This document shows positions 53,164 through 62,160 of a stretch of DNA of 64,000 bases, piece by piece. Each line of letters begins with the position of its first letter. The stretch's first letter is position 1. Origin of the DNA: JBBRQP01 sp038226175 (GTDB lineage: Bacteria; Cyanobacteriota; Cyanobacteriia; Gloeobacterales; Anthocerotibacteraceae); NCBI GenBank assembly GCA_038226175.1, contig JBBRQP010000002.1, positions 8,549 through 72,548 of the forward strand, written 5' to 3'. The position numbers and the translations under genes were made by a program. The notes beneath the pieces were generated by a model, which did no database searches, was not told where the DNA came from, and worked only from the letters and a program-made list of their open reading frames with translations.

Positions 53164-53705
53164 ACCGCAATGATGCTTTAGATTGGCTAGGCTTGAGTGC
53201 CCAAGCAGATACGCCAGAGATTCGTACGGCTTTGTTTCAGCGGTATGCGGCCTTATTTCATCAGACTGCCCTAGGAGAAAAAGTCTGGGCTGAACATTTG
53301 ATGGAACTGATGGAAATTCGCGATCTATTGATGGATCCACCTGATTCCAAAAAACTGCCTCTAGCGGCAAGTCCTTTGGCTCAAGCGCCCCACCAACTAC
53401 TCAGCTCTGCTCAGTTACCAGCTTTTGTTTATGTATTGCTCTATCGTCATAGTGGTGATGAGACGATTCATACCCTGCGCTTTAGTGACTATGATGTCGT
53501 ATTAGCGTTTGAAAATGAATTTACCGCACGCAAATATACCCAATCCCTTCTCCAAAATCAGTTTGATCAACCTTGGGCAGAACCCTTTGCCACGCCTGAA
53601 ATTATCGAGTTTTGTGAAAATAGCGGTTATGGTTTGCTAATTGTACCGATGGAGCAGGTGGTTCAGCCGCCTGTGGGTGTAGCTGAGGATCTAGAGGACT
53701 TTTGA
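53160..53705 (+). CDS. DUF3110 domain protein
   Basis: 181 residues, coupled to lgt (ATGA). Residues about 1-50 form a helical, weakly J-domain-like segment without an HPD motif; residues about 85-168 are DUF3110 (AFVYVLLYRHSGDETIHTLR; VLAFENEFTARKYTQSLL; IIEFCENSGYGLLIVP), a small domain shared by cyanobacteria and plastids with no settled role. Acidic C-terminus. One base separates it from the next gene. Confidence 0.8.
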   Translation: MNRNDALDWLGLSAQADTPEIRTALFQRYAALFHQTALGEKVWAEHLMELMEIRDLLMDPPDSKKLPLAASPLAQAPHQLLSSAQLPAFVYVLLYRHSGDETIHTLRFSDYDVVLAFENEFTARKYTQSLLQNQFDQPWAEPFATPEIIEFCENSGYGLLIVPMEQVVQPPVGVAEDLEDF

Positions 53706-53706
53706 G

Positions 53707-54954
53707 ATGCCTGCCATCCTGCTCAAATCCTTGCGCTTAATTACTGGAGAAACCGTTGATCTACGGGTTAGGGATACCCGACTAGTCGCGATCGGGCCGA
53801 GCCTAAGGCCACTAGCCGATGAAATAATCTACGACCTCCCTGAGCACTTAGTCAGTCCGCCCTTTGTCGAATCTCACCTGCACCTAGACTCAGTTTTGAC
53901 GAGCGGTCAACCCCGTCCTAATCTAAGTGGCACACTATTTGAAGGCATTCGTCTGTGGGGTGAGCGCAAATTAGAATTGACTTTTGAGGATGTACAAAGT
54001 CGGGCGCGACAGGCGTTACAGCTGATGGCAGCTCAAGGCATTCTCTATGTGCGTACCCATGTTGATGTGACAGAACCGAGTTTAGTCGCCCTAGAGGCAT
54101 TATTAGCCGTCCAAAAACAGGTAGCACCTTGGCTGACCTTGCAGATTATGGCTTTTCCCCAAGATGGTTTTTATGGTCAATCAGTAAATGAAGCGTTAGT
54201 TGAAAAAGCACTGCAACGGGGTGCCAATGGGGTAGGGGGCATTCCTCATTATGAGTTGACCCGCGAAGATGGCGTGCAATCGGTACAGCGTTTGTTTGCC
54301 CTAGCCGAACAGTATGACTGCTTCGTAGATGTACATTGTGATAAAATTGATGACGAGCAGTCACGATTTTTAGAAGTTTTGGCGGCTCAGACCATACGGC
54401 GCGGGTGGGGATGCCGCGTTACTGCTAGTCATACTACGGCTTTTCATTCCTATAACAATGCTTATGCCGCGAAGTTAATGGGATTCTTGGAGCGCGCTCA
54501 ACTTAATTTCGTGGCTAATCCTTTGATCAATATCACCCTCCAAGGCCGTACGGATAGCTATCCCAAGCGACGGGGTCTGACCCGCATTAAAGAACTTTGG
54601 CAACAGGTTCTCAATGTCAGTTTTGGACAAGACTGTATTGAAGACCCTTGGTACGCGCTAGGTACGGGTAATATGCTCACGGTAGCCCATATGGGTGCGC
54701 ATGTGGGTCAGATGATGGGTCATAGCGAACTTGCCGCTTGCTTTGCCATGGTTACCACCCATGGAGCGCGCACGCTAGGTCTCACAAGCTATGGCTTACA
54801 ACTAGGCCACCCTGCTAATTTGATTATCTTACCTGTACCTACCGTCCAAGCTGCGATCCGTACCCAAGTAACTCCCCGTCTCGTAATGAGTCAAGGGCAA
54901 ATTATTGCCGAGCATCACCCTTCTACTATGGAGTGGCATTTACCGTCCTTTTGA
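53707..54954 (+). CDS. Cytosine deaminase-like amidohydrolase with changed active-site residues
   Basis: 415 residues, CodA subgroup of metal-dependent amidohydrolases. Metal ligands are conserved and evenly offset by four from E. coli CodA: His57 and His59 (HLHLD), His210, His242 (SHTTAFHSYN) and Asp309. However, the proton-shuttling Glu217 of CodA is Lys213 (HCDKIDDEQ), and the substrate-side His312/Asp314 pair becomes Gln308/Cys310 (FGQDCIEDPW). Cytosine deamination is therefore doubtful; another cyclic amidine or amide is more likely. It follows the DUF3110 gene by one base and may be part of the lgt transcript. Confidence 0.85.
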   Translation: MPAILLKSLRLITGETVDLRVRDTRLVAIGPSLRPLADEIIYDLPEHLVSPPFVESHLHLDSVLTSGQPRPNLSGTLFEGIRLWGERKLELTFEDVQSRARQALQLMAAQGILYVRTHVDVTEPSLVALEALLAVQKQVAPWLTLQIMAFPQDGFYGQSVNEALVEKALQRGANGVGGIPHYELTREDGVQSVQRLFALAEQYDCFVDVHCDKIDDEQSRFLEVLAAQTIRRGWGCRVTASHTTAFHSYNNAYAAKLMGFLERAQLNFVANPLINITLQGRTDSYPKRRGLTRIKELWQQVLNVSFGQDCIEDPWYALGTGNMLTVAHMGAHVGQMMGHSELAACFAMVTTHGARTLGLTSYGLQLGHPANLIILPVPTVQAAIRTQVTPRLVMSQGQIIAEHHPSTMEWHLPSF

Positions 54955-54958
54955 TGGA

Positions 54959-57136
54959 CTACTGACCTGAAGGAGGTACCGCAGCCGTGGTATCTGATGG
55001 CCGATGGCGCGGGCGATGACGTTTGGGAGGTGTCATGGTGCTGGTCATAGAATCTACCACCGGATTACCTGTCAGATCAGTACTGATATCACTGTGACGA
55101 CGACGACGATGGCGGGATTTTGGGGCGTTGGCAGGATCTACTAATAAAGCTGTGTTGGTTGTCTGATCTTTGGATCCCCGATGCTTGCTGCGGGGTGGCT
55201 GATCGGCATTACTGCTCGAGATCGAGGATTTGGTTGCTGATGTAACGGCTCCAAACGTAGAGCGATACTGGGTCGGAAAAGGTAGTGCCGCCTGTCCGGC
55301 CAGGGCTTTGACCATATACTGCCGCCACAAAGGCGCTACAAAAGCACCCCCTGCGGTTCCCGAAGCCATTCGTGAATAATCATCGTTGCCAATCCAAATG
55401 GCCGTTACCATCTGCGGCACGTACCCCACAAACCAGGCATCACGAAAATCACTCGTTGTCCCCGTTTTGCCAGCTACAGGTCGTCCGAGCTGGGCTTTTT
55501 TGCCAGTGCCTCCTGTGACAACCGCTTGTAAAACATCATTGACCATGTCCACGGCCTTCGGATCGAGTACCAAGGGACGCTCAGGGTTATAGCGATAAAG
55601 AACATTATCTTCACGGTCAGTGACTTGTAACAAGACCGTGGGCTTGACCCCAAAGCCGCCGTTGGCAAAACTAGCATAGGCACCCGCCATCTCGAGTGGC
55701 GATACATCTACTGAGCCTAGGGCAACAGCTAGGTTGGGCTGCCAGTCAGCCTTCATACCTAAAATACGGCAAGTGTTGATCACATTACGGATGCCGACTG
55801 CCCGACCAATTTTGACAGCAGGTACGTTGCGCGAAAACTGAACAGCTTTACGAACGGTCATTGCGCCACCAAAGGTGTTGTCGTAGTTGTGGGGACTATA
55901 GCTACCAAACCGCACTGGCGCATCTACCACAATCGAATCTGGTGTTATGCGTCCTTCAGCAAAGGCTGTGTAATAGACAAAGGGCTTAAAGGAGGAACCT
56001 GGTTGGCGCCGGGACTGAGTCGCGCGGTTAAACTGACTTTTTTTGAAATCAGCCCCACCCACTAAGGCTTTGATAAATCCAGTACGCGGGTCAAGACTGA
56101 CGAGAGCCATTTGTCTGACCCGCTGCCGCCGCAAGTAAGCTACATCTGCTTTGACCGAGGATTCGGCAATTTTTTGGAGATTCATATCCAATGTGGTTTG
56201 AACCTTGAAACCGCCTTGACGTAAGGCTTCTTCCCCAAATTGGCGTTCTAATTCCTTGAGGACAAAGCTGCTGACATAGGGAATATTAACTAGGTTGGCA
56301 TGATGGACATAGCCGTATTTGAGGGGTTGTTTTTTGGCAGAAGCAGCTTGCGCTGGCGTAATGAGTTTGAGTTCGACCATGCGGTCTAGCACCACGGCTT
56401 GGCGTTCTTTAGCGTGCGGGACACTATGTAGCGGTGAGTAGTATTCAGGAGCACGCAGTAAACCTGCCATCATAGCTCCTTCGGCAACATTGAGTTGGCT
56501 AGCAGATTTACCAAAATAGGTTCGCGCGGCAGTTTCTGCACCGTAGTTGTTGTGTCCCCAATACACTTGGTTAAAATACATTTTAAGAATTTGATCTTTT
56601 GTAAAATTGCGCTCAAGATCCCATGCCAAAAAAGCCTCGGCAATCTTGCGATTAAGCGATTTTTTGGGCGTCAGAAAAAGATTTTTGGCTAACTGTTGCG
56701 TCAACGTCGAGCCGCCCTGAGCTGCCCTTCCTTCCTGAAAGTTAGCGATAGCAGCGCGAATAATCGTGTCATAACGAATACCGTTATGTTTATAAAACTG
56801 GTCATCTTCAATGGCAATAACTGCATTTTTAAGATTGGTAGAAATACCTGATAAGGGCACGACTGTGCGATTAGCTTCTCCGCGCACATCCGCAATCAAG
56901 CGGCCTTTGATGTCATAAATTTGGGTGCGTTGACTAGGCGTATAGCGGTCTAAACTTTGAACATCAGGTAGATTACGAAAGCTCACCCACAAACCGGCAA
57001 AAAAACCAAATGCTCCTAAACCGATAACCAAGATCACCGCACCCGATAAAATCAAGCCAACAACCCAAGGGGGACGACCTTGGCGTGGTTGACGGGGTAA
57101 AGGCAAGGGGCGGCCGGAGCTAGCTTGGGTAGACAT
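54959..57136 (-). CDS. Class A penicillin-binding protein (transglycosylase/transpeptidase)
   Basis: 725 residues. Membrane helix about 25-50; GT51 transglycosylase (about 85-260: AIEDDQFYKHNGI with catalytic Glu, QGGSTLTQQLAKN, KDQILKMYFNQVYWG); transpeptidase with Ser381 in PGSSFKPF, SRN and AGKTGT. The tail of about 110 residues is Ser/Thr/Arg/Pro-rich and low complexity (RHRRRRH), probably disordered. Polymerises and cross-links peptidoglycan. It converges with the amidohydrolase at a four-base gap. Confidence 0.95.
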   Translation of the reverse strand: MSTQASSGRPLPLPRQPRQGRPPWVVGLILSGAVILVIGLGAFGFFAGLWVSFRNLPDVQSLDRYTPSQRTQIYDIKGRLIADVRGEANRTVVPLSGISTNLKNAVIAIEDDQFYKHNGIRYDTIIRAAIANFQEGRAAQGGSTLTQQLAKNLFLTPKKSLNRKIAEAFLAWDLERNFTKDQILKMYFNQVYWGHNNYGAETAARTYFGKSASQLNVAEGAMMAGLLRAPEYYSPLHSVPHAKERQAVVLDRMVELKLITPAQAASAKKQPLKYGYVHHANLVNIPYVSSFVLKELERQFGEEALRQGGFKVQTTLDMNLQKIAESSVKADVAYLRRQRVRQMALVSLDPRTGFIKALVGGADFKKSQFNRATQSRRQPGSSFKPFVYYTAFAEGRITPDSIVVDAPVRFGSYSPHNYDNTFGGAMTVRKAVQFSRNVPAVKIGRAVGIRNVINTCRILGMKADWQPNLAVALGSVDVSPLEMAGAYASFANGGFGVKPTVLLQVTDREDNVLYRYNPERPLVLDPKAVDMVNDVLQAVVTGGTGKKAQLGRPVAGKTGTTSDFRDAWFVGYVPQMVTAIWIGNDDYSRMASGTAGGAFVAPLWRQYMVKALAGQAALPFPTQYRSTFGAVTSATKSSISSSNADQPPRSKHRGSKDQTTNTALLVDPANAPKSRHRRRRHSDISTDLTGNPVVDSMTSTMTPPKRHRPRHRPSDTTAAVPPSGQ

Positions 57137-57219
57137 AGGGAGACGGGGAAGTTCCCAATGATTATACCCTTTGCCGTAGCGTCGGATGGTGAGCGCTCAG
57201 CTTGTGGTGTTGCGTAACA

Positions 57220-57894
57220 CTAATCATCTACTGGTAAGCCTGCTTGTAAGCGGTCATAGACTGCACGCACCAGTTGAATATCTTGCCACATTAGCCACTT
57301 AGGGCCGCCGACTTCTCGAGAAGCATTTCTGAGTAGGTAGGCTGGATGCAAAATTGGCATAACGCGATAGCCTTGCCAGGTCAGCCACTGACCCCTTATT
57401 TTGGTGATCCCACGTTTCTCATTGAGCAGTGCGCGTACCGAGACTGCCCCGGTCAGTAAAATAATCCAAGGATCAATTAAACGAATTTGTTCACGTAAAT
57501 AACCCAAGCAGGCATTAACTTCGGCTGGTTCAGGATTACGGTTGTTGGGTGGACGGCATTTGACGACATTACAAATATAGATATCTTGATTGCTATCAAA
57601 ATTTACGGAAGCTAAGATTTTATCTAATAGCTGACCTGACTTACCCACAAAAGGCAAGCCTGCCAAATCTTCACTTTCTCCCGGGCCTTCGCCGATCACC
57701 ATGATTTTGGCGGCACGGTTACCACGTTCTACAACGGCCTGAGTGCGCGTAAGACCCAAGTTACAACGCTGACATTGTTCACAATCATGTTTCAGGCTAT
57801 CTAAGTCTGCGTAGGTTTTTATGGCACTAGCAGTTGAACCCGTGGCAGGTTCAGGCGTAGCAAGCATAGCAAATAGATCAATTTGTTCGGACAT
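57220..57894 (-). CDS. Uracil-DNA glycosylase, type 4/5-like, Fe-S
   Basis: 224 residues. Iron-sulfur Cys pairs CEQCQRC and later CNVVKCRPPNNR; the active-site loop GEGPGESEDLAGLPFVGKSG and the C-terminal HPAYLLRN match family-4 enzymes, which excise uracil from DNA. An N-terminal extension of about 30 residues precedes the domain. Single plausible start. Confidence 0.93.
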   Translation of the reverse strand: MSEQIDLFAMLATPEPATGSTASAIKTYADLDSLKHDCEQCQRCNLGLTRTQAVVERGNRAAKIMVIGEGPGESEDLAGLPFVGKSGQLLDKILASVNFDSNQDIYICNVVKCRPPNNRNPEPAEVNACLGYLREQIRLIDPWIILLTGAVSVRALLNEKRGITKIRGQWLTWQGYRVMPILHPAYLLRNASREVGGPKWLMWQDIQLVRAVYDRLQAGLPVDD

Positions 57895-57944
57895 TGAGGA
57901 TACGTGGCTTATCTTGAGTATACGCTAAGGCTGTTTGGAGACGG

Positions 57945-58883
57945 CTAGACCTCATCCCAAAACTGCTCAGATAAATATTTGTCAGCACTGTCACACAAAA
58001 TGGTAACAATCACCCCTTTATCTAAAGTTTGTGCTACCCGCAGGGCAGCCACCACATTAGCACCCGCCGAAATACCCACCAGCAAACCCTCTTCACGGGC
58101 TAGTCGTTTAACCATGCGCTGGGCAGCTTCGGTCGAGACTTCAAGATTATTGTCTGTTACCTGAGGGTCATAAATCGCCGGAACAAGGGCTGTTTCCATA
58201 TGTTTAAGCCCTTCTAGTCCATGAAAAGGGGAGTCTGGCTGCATCGAGAGCACCTGGATTTGAGGATTATATTCATGCAGCCGACGACCTACCCCCATAC
58301 AGGTTCCTGAGGTACCTAGACCGGCGATAAAGTGGGTGACTCGCCCTTGGGTTTGTTGATAAATTTCTACGCCAGTGGTCAGATAGTGAGCCCGCCAGTT
58401 ATTAGGATTACTATACTGATCAGGATAAAAATAAAGATCAGGATTAGCTGCATACAATTCTTTAGCTTTGAGAATCGCCCCATCCGAACTGAGAGCCGGG
58501 TCAGTCAACACCAAATCAACCCCGTAAGCTTTGAGGATGCGTTTGCGTTCTGGCGAGGCATTGAGCGGTAAGGCTAACTTAACGCGATAGCCCCGGGCTG
58601 CAGCAATCCAAGCGTACGCTATGCCGGTATTGCCTGAAGTTGCATCCAAAATAATCTTATCAGGGGTCAATTGCCCAGACCGCTCGCCGTGAAGAATCAT
58701 ATTGAGGGCAGGACGATCCTTGACCGAGCCGCCGGGATTAAAATATTCAGCCTTAGCATAGATTTCGACTCCGTCAGCTAAGCCCTCAACTACGCGCCGT
58801 AAGCGAATAAGAGGCGTATTACCGACTAAATTTATTAGGTCATCTACAGGAGGATTGAAAGCAGGACGTTGGGCAATGACCAT
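57945..58883 (-). CDS. PLP-dependent cysteine synthase family protein
   Basis: 312 residues, fold type II. VGNTPLIRL, the Schiff-base Lys in PGGSVKDRPA, TSGNTGI phosphate loop, GLGTSGTCMG and the C-terminal CDSADKYLSEQFWDE. Makes cysteine from O-acetylserine (or a phospho- or sulfo-analogue). The C-terminus resembles the CysM-type branch, but CysK versus CysM is not settled. It is 50 bp upstream of the glycosylase on the same strand. Confidence 0.92.
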   Translation of the reverse strand: MVIAQRPAFNPPVDDLINLVGNTPLIRLRRVVEGLADGVEIYAKAEYFNPGGSVKDRPALNMILHGERSGQLTPDKIILDATSGNTGIAYAWIAAARGYRVKLALPLNASPERKRILKAYGVDLVLTDPALSSDGAILKAKELYAANPDLYFYPDQYSNPNNWRAHYLTTGVEIYQQTQGRVTHFIAGLGTSGTCMGVGRRLHEYNPQIQVLSMQPDSPFHGLEGLKHMETALVPAIYDPQVTDNNLEVSTEAAQRMVKRLAREEGLLVGISAGANVVAALRVAQTLDKGVIVTILCDSADKYLSEQFWDEV

Positions 58884-59011
58884 GATGCATCCACAGGGCT
58901 TGTTCTCATTGTACTGTTATCCTATCGGAATAGGAGGACTTGGCTTAACTTGCTTGAGCTCAAGGAATATGCTCAAGTAAAAGTACCCCTTGTTACTGTT
59001 GTGCAAGCCCA

Positions 59012-59882
59012 ATGCTTAAGAAAAATGAGGCTCTTAGATTATTTTGGCACCTGCGAGCCCAGGTTTATCTCCTGTTAGTTTTGCTAAGTCTGCTAGTTTT
59101 TTTTGGGTATCAGTCTGTTAATTTACCAGCCGTCATGCCATCAATTACTAAATTTGAGCCGGATAGTTTTCATTATCAAGCTGGCATAGACCAGAGTATC
59201 CGTCTAAATTGGCAGTTGGCGCATGTTGAGCAGATTCAATCTCTAGCGCTCACTAGCCAAACTGAGCGAGGTGGGTTGGTGAGTAAGCCTATAAATTTTG
59301 ATCTGAGTCAGAGTTTACCTTTGAGCTTACGCCTTCTGTGCCAACACGATCCCCAAACCTTGGTCTTGACCTGCAAAAATGTGCCTACATCAGCCCGCAC
59401 AGCCGGACGCTACCGCTTTAAGCTACTTCTGAATCTCACAAGATAGTACTCAAAGCATTGAGACCACCACAGCCGTTATAGAACCGGGTCGATCAAAAAA
59501 ACTCATACCCCCCCAGATTGTTTATTTCAAATTTAATGGTGTGTCTGCACCAGCCCGGATGACCTTAGCGACATCCCATTCGCGGCGGACAAGACACAAA
59601 AATCGTTTGGCTTGGCAAGTCAAAGGTCAAAATTTAACGGTAGAAATCCCGCCCTACGGAACTTTTCCCGCTGCTGGAACCCTGAGCCTTGATCCTTATG
59701 CCCATGCTAATGCTGAGCAGATTATGCTCATTGCCAGTAATCCAGCAGGGGAAGCACGGCGCGGTTTTGTGATAGAAACCTATGATCCGCGTCCCCTACC
59801 AAATTTACCGCCCCCACCTGTGCCCTTAATACTCAAGAGTGACCTACCTGCCAATCCTATACCCAGCCTGCCTATCAAATAG
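59012..59882 (+). pseudogene. Membrane-anchored beta-rich protein, split by a single-base frameshift
   Basis: The first part (from 59012) has a membrane helix (about 17-37) and beta-rich extracytoplasmic sequence, ending at TAG 59444-59446 after LLLNLTR. In the frame one base later the sequence stays open from 59433 to 59882 and carries on sensibly (DSTQSIETTTAVIEPG; PPQIVYFKFNG; GQNLTVEIPPYGTFPAAG) to a Pro-rich tail. Removing one base between 59433 and 59443 yields one 289-residue protein. Mutation or sequencing error cannot be told apart. Family unknown; 6 bp from the convergent proC. Confidence 0.7.
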
Positions 59883-59888
59883 TACGCA

Positions 59889-60707
59889 CTAATCTACAGT
59901 CGTCTTACCTAATACGCGTGAACGCTCTGTCGCAGCTAGAACTGCCGCAATCAAGGCTCCGCGTACTGCCCGCTCTTCTAGCTCAGCGAGTCCGGCAATG
60001 GTTGTTCCGCCAGGACTAGTAACTTGATCCTTTAGCTGAGCTGGATGCAGATTTTTTTGAAGCATGAGTTCAATGCTTCCGGTAATGGTTGCCAATACTA
60101 AATCTCGTGCTATCGAGCGTGGCAGACCAGCGGCGACGCCACCATCCATCAGGGCTTCTGCGATCAAAGCCACATAGGCAGGCCCCGACCCAGAAAGTCC
60201 CGTCACGGCATCTAAAAGAGATTCGGGAACCCGAATTACTTGCCCGACCGCCTGAAAAAGTTGCTCGATTTGGGTATATTGCTCGGCGGTGACGGCGGTT
60301 GTTGCGCTGAGTGCGGTGCTGCCCATGCCGATGAGGGCGGGTGTATTGGGCATGGCGCGGATCACTGCACTACGTGGGAAAAACTTCTCTAAAGTCTTCA
60401 GAGAAATGCCAGCCAAGATAGAAACTACCATACCCGCAGCTATAGGTTGCCCTAGATCAGCTACCACTTGCTCTAAAACCTGGGGCTTAATCGCTAGAAG
60501 TAAAACATCTGCTGCGATGACATCTTGGTTAGATGCTGTAACCGCTACGCCATAATGTGTAGCAAGAAATAGGCGGCGTTCGGCTAGCGGTTCCGCGATC
60601 ATGATCTCTTGGGGTAGACAGTGGTTTTGGGCTAAAACACCGACCACTAAGGCTTGCGCCATCGCTCCCCCACCGATGATCCCCAGTTTTAGGTTCCTGA
60701 GCGCCAC
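59889..60707 (-). CDS. proC: Pyrroline-5-carboxylate reductase
   Basis: 272 residues; last step of proline synthesis. N-terminal LGIIGGGAMAQAL Rossmann motif, AIKPQVL, RAMPNTPALIGMG, and the C-terminal SGSGPAYV with TSPGGTTIAGL. Overlaps the 3' end of sepF by 19 bp, placing it in the pipY-sepF-proC transcript, a gene order common in cyanobacteria. Confidence 0.96.
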   Translation of the reverse strand: MALRNLKLGIIGGGAMAQALVVGVLAQNHCLPQEIMIAEPLAERRLFLATHYGVAVTASNQDVIAADVLLLAIKPQVLEQVVADLGQPIAAGMVVSILAGISLKTLEKFFPRSAVIRAMPNTPALIGMGSTALSATTAVTAEQYTQIEQLFQAVGQVIRVPESLLDAVTGLSGSGPAYVALIAEALMDGGVAAGLPRSIARDLVLATITGSIELMLQKNLHPAQLKDQVTSPGGTTIAGLAELEERAVRGALIAAVLAATERSRVLGKTTVD

Positions 60708-61231
60708 AGGTCAGGATCGAGTTTGAACCCTTCAGGATTCGGGACGGAACGCACAGGGGTGAGATTGGTGGTGCTATTGATGAGAACCGTGCTGGGGGTA
60801 AACAGGAAAATCCCGTCACCTAAGCGTTCTTGGTGCCCATCAATGGCATAGGTCGCTCCAGCAATAAAATCGACGGTGCGTTGGGCTTGCTCGGCTTCCA
60901 TCAAGGTCAAATTCAAAACCACCGACTTGCGCTCACGCAAGTATTGAATCAGCTGCGGGGCATCATCAAAGGTTTTTGGTTCTATAACAAACAGCTCGGC
61001 TTGTACAGCGGCATTAGGCATACCGATGACATTATCTGGACGACGCGCGGGTGTGGTCGTACTGACCCGTTCGGAGCGACGCTGGGTCTCTTTGGGGGCA
61101 GTAGGCTCAGGGGTTCCCACTGCGGGATTTTGTTCTTTGTACAGAGACGAATAATCAGTCTCCTCATAATCTTCGACGGGCTCATCACCCAGGCCTACAA
61201 ACTCTTTGAAACGATTCCACACATTGGTCAT
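60689..61231 (-). CDS. sepF: Cell division protein SepF
   Basis: 180 residues. Short N-terminal amphipathic membrane anchor (NVWNRFKEFVGL), an acidic/Pro linker (about 18-65), and the SepF domain (ELFVIEPKTFDDAPQLIQYL; RKSVVLNLTLM; DFIAGATYAIDG). It tethers FtsZ to the membrane at the septum. Gene order pipY-sepF-proC on the minus strand, with short gaps. Confidence 0.95.
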   Translation of the reverse strand: MTNVWNRFKEFVGLGDEPVEDYEETDYSSLYKEQNPAVGTPEPTAPKETQRRSERVSTTTPARRPDNVIGMPNAAVQAELFVIEPKTFDDAPQLIQYLRERKSVVLNLTLMEAEQAQRTVDFIAGATYAIDGHQERLGDGIFLFTPSTVLINSTTNLTPVRSVPNPEGFKLDPDLWRSGT

Positions 61232-61250
61232 CGGTGAGACTCCTCTTAAA

Positions 61251-61943
61251 CTAGATTGGTTGAGAACCGAAAATCGCCTGCCCTAGTCGTACCATCGTGG
61301 CTCCCGCTGAGACGGCCTCGGGGTAATCCCCAGACATCCCCATTGAAAGCTCGATGAGCTGACCATAACCCATCTCGCGCCAGGTCGCAGCCCAAGTCGC
61401 TAATTCCCGGAAAAGCTTGAGGGCTGCAGCTTCTGTTAATCCTAGAGGAGCAATGAGCATCAGTCCTCTGAGATCAAGATTAGCTAAAGCTGTTAGCTCA
61501 GGTAAGCGTTTTTGGACGTCGTCTGGCGACCAGCCGCTCTTATTGGGGTCAACCGCTAACTTCACTTGGAGCAGAATTTTGGGGCGTAAGCCCAATTCTC
61601 CGGCTATGGTGTTGAGCTGCTGGGCTAACTCCCAACGGTCTACCGAGTGAATCCAGTCGGCTAAGGCCACGATTTTACGTGCCTTGTTACTCTGAATTTG
61701 ACCAATGAAATGCCAAGTCACGTTGTCAAACTCCGCAAGTAAAGCTTTTTTTGCTTGTAGAAGTTGAACACGATTTTCGGCAAAGTCACGAATCCCCTCT
61801 CGGTAGGCCAGCTGCATATCCGCTACTGATGCATTCTTGCTGACTGCGACCAACCTTAAAGTTGGGGGTAGCAAGGCACGTATTTGGCGAATATGTAAGA
61901 CGACTTGCGGGTTCTCACCCACATGTTGTGTGGATTCTAGCAT
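61251..61943 (-). CDS. pipY: PLP homeostasis protein PipY (YggS/PROSC family)
   Basis: 230 residues, alanine-racemase-like barrel that binds PLP without known catalysis. LVAVSKNASVADM holds the PLP Lys; then FAENRVQLLQAK, WHFIGQIQSNKARKI, HSVDRWELAQQLN and SMGMSGDYPEAV. In many cyanobacteria pipX precedes pipY; here upstream there is only about 220 bp of non-coding DNA and then the divergent peroxiredoxin, so pipX is absent from this position. Confidence 0.95.
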   Translation of the reverse strand: MLESTQHVGENPQVVLHIRQIRALLPPTLRLVAVSKNASVADMQLAYREGIRDFAENRVQLLQAKKALLAEFDNVTWHFIGQIQSNKARKIVALADWIHSVDRWELAQQLNTIAGELGLRPKILLQVKLAVDPNKSGWSPDDVQKRLPELTALANLDLRGLMLIAPLGLTEAAALKLFRELATWAATWREMGYGQLIELSMGMSGDYPEAVSAGATMVRLGQAIFGSQPI

Positions 61944-61958
61944 ATAAACCTATATGTA

Positions 61959-61975
61959 GTGTACAAAAGGTACAC
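61959..61975. promoter_or_regulatory. Perfect palindrome upstream of pipY
   Basis: GTGTAC (61959-61964) and GTACAC (61970-61975) flank AAAAG, 16 bp before the pipY start. Likely a dimeric regulator site. The spacing does not fit NtcA (GTA-N8-TAC would need one more base) nor the cyanobacterial LexA box (one fewer). Confidence 0.45.
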
Positions 61976-62069
61976 TTACAATGATTTTTTTACTGTAGCA
62001 AATAATATACCTTAATAATAAATACCCCAAACTCTATCGGATTACTGGAGATTTGAGCCATGGGGGGCT

Positions 62070-62075
62070 TATAAT
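62070..62075 (+). promoter_or_regulatory. Candidate -10 element for the peroxiredoxin gene
   Basis: A perfect TATAAT followed by G, 85 bp before the peroxiredoxin start. I see no -35 at normal distance (TTACTG is 22 bases away). Position and match are the only support. Confidence 0.35.
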
Positions 62076-62160
62076 GTCAAAAAAGCTACCAAACTTAACC
62101 CTCAGTTTGTAACCCAGCCGGGTATAGGTAAAGTAGCAAGTTCACGCGAAGGAGCACGTT

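Noticed and set aside
61959..61975. Palindrome as an NtcA or LexA box
   Set aside because: Half-site spacing differs from both consensus sites by one base, so I call it only a palindrome.
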